Shown: piece by piece, positions 6,763-7,372 of the stretch | How the letters are laid out: the number at the start of each line of letters is the position of its first letter | Numbering within the stretch: the first letter of the stretch is position 1 | Assembly: GCA_025455225.1 (NCBI GenBank) | Contig: JALOMY010000142.1 | Coordinates: forward strand, 1-7,372 | Source: Cyclobacteriaceae bacterium | GTDB lineage: Bacteria > Bacteroidota > Bacteroidia > Cytophagales > Cyclobacteriaceae | DNA: 7,372 nucleotides | Reading direction: 5' to 3' | Notes under the pieces: model-generated | Database searches by the model: none | Told to the model about the DNA's origin: nothing | The model's input: only the letters and a program-made list of their open reading frames with translations | Made by a program: the position numbers and the translations under genes

Positions 6763-7372
6763 TTACAGATTATTTAACAGTTTAAAGTTGAGTTTGCTGA
6801 TATGATCTACAATATAATCGGCACGATGAAGCTGCTGGGGTTTACCAATGCCCACTGCTTTCATACCGGCCCGCTTGGCAGCTTCAATACCTGCCTCCGC
6901 ATCTTCAATTACAATGCACTCGGAAGGTGCCAGGTTTAATTGCCTGGCAGACTTTAGAAAAATTTCAGGATCCGGTTTGGAATTCGTGATCATGGTACCA
7001 TCTACGATGGATTCAAATTCATCAGTAATATCCAATTTTTTCAAAACCGTTGACGCATTCTTGCTGCTGGAGGCTAGCGCCACATGGATTCCATGCCGCT
7101 TTAATTCCTGAAATAATTCGCGGGCACCCGAAAAGATTTCTTCTCGTTTCATAGCCTCTATGAATTCGACAAACCATTTATTCTTTCGGTCAGCCAATTG
7201 CATCATTTTATCGCGGGGTAAAGTCATTCCTCCTAAGCTGAGAATAATCTCGAGTGATTCAATACGTCCTACTCCTTTCAGTCGCTCATTGTCTGACTCG
7301 GTTAGATTAATACCCAGTTCTGATGCCAGTTTTTTCCAGGCTAAAAAGTGATACCGGGCCGTATCTACAATA
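6763..7372 (-). CDS. pgmB: Beta-phosphoglucomutase (HAD superfamily), 5' end beyond the right edge
   Basis: Converts beta-D-glucose 1-phosphate to glucose 6-phosphate in the cytoplasm by way of a phospho-aspartate and a bisphosphorylated intermediate. The reading frame is open to the edge, giving 202 visible codons. The first about ten residues, including the nucleophile motif DxDG, are outside. What remains aligns well with the Lactococcus lactis enzyme: VDTARYHFLAWKKLA just after motif I, the cap-domain hinge and substrate loop LKGVGRIESL (Gly where that enzyme has Ser48, with the phosphate-binding Arg kept), motif II in ALASSSKN, the motif III Lys in NSKPDPEIF, and the magnesium-binding acidic pair in VIEDAEAGIEAAKRAG. 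An internal Met at 7227 would cut off part of the cap and cannot be the real start. The tight coupling to the maltose phosphorylase gene, as in lactobacilli and flavobacteria, supports this over other HAD phosphatases. Confidence 0.93.
   Translation of the reverse strand, partial: IVDTARYHFLAWKKLASELGINLTESDNERLKGVGRIESLEIILSLGGMTLPRDKMMQLADRKNKWFVEFIEAMKREEIFSGARELFQELKRHGIHVALASSSKNASTVLKKLDITDEFESIVDGTMITNSKPDPEIFLKSARQLNLAPSECIVIEDAEAGIEAAKRAGMKAVGIGKPQQLHRADYIVDHISKLNFKLLNNL

Noticed and set aside
6763..7227. A self-contained 154-residue HAD protein starting at the internal Met at 7227
   Set aside because: The same frame stays open to the right edge and encodes conserved beta-phosphoglucomutase residues (VDTARYHFLAWKK, LKGVGR), so the Met is internal.
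6848..7351. Plus-strand open frames opposite pgmB
   Set aside because: They lie antisense to a well-conserved enzyme and show no protein family features of their own.
1..7372. CRISPR arrays, tRNA or rRNA genes, insertion sequences, phage or defence genes
   Set aside because: None seen: there are no regularly spaced repeats, transposase motifs or structured-RNA signatures. Nearly all the sequence is explained by the sugar-uptake genes.

Overview
The window looks like a chromosomal segment of a Bacteroidota bacterium, probably of the Cytophagales type. The basis is a SusC/SusD-type outer-membrane uptake pair, a SusE/F-like surface lipoprotein, the remains of a type IX secretion (T9SS) C-terminal sorting tail, AT-rich leaders without Shine-Dalgarno sequences, and moderate GC content. 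All genes I can support lie on the minus strand, so transcription runs from the right edge to the left edge. The theme is uptake and phosphorolytic breakdown of maltose or maltodextrin.

In order of transcription: (1) a beta-phosphoglucomutase gene (pgmB) enters from the right edge with its first few codons missing. (2) Five bases later comes a full-length family GH65 maltose phosphorylase. (3) An ATGA overlap with the phosphorylase stop opens a decayed gene. It keeps a signal peptide, one FG-GAP/CRTAC1-type calcium-binding repeat and a T9SS sorting tail, but it has a one-base frameshift in a run of eight T and has lost its middle. (4) An intergenic stretch holds a perfect 6-4-6 palindrome resembling a LacI-family operator, a plausible Bacteroidota promoter and a leader dyad. 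(5) A second transcription unit follows: a short SusE/F-like lipoprotein with one starch-binding-type domain, a SusC-type TonB-dependent transporter, and the first 21 codons of a SusD-like protein that runs off the left edge.

Inferred pathway: the surface lipoproteins capture alpha-glucan oligosaccharides and the SusC/SusD complex moves them across the outer membrane. Cytoplasmic maltose phosphorylase then splits maltose with phosphate into glucose and beta-glucose 1-phosphate, and beta-phosphoglucomutase converts the latter to glucose 6-phosphate. An inner-membrane permease and the regulator would be expected outside the window.

I do not see a clearly new biological system. The least ordinary features are the eroded secreted-protein gene between the two operons, the operator-like palindrome, and a minimal one-domain SusE/F-like protein placed before rather than after susC/susD.
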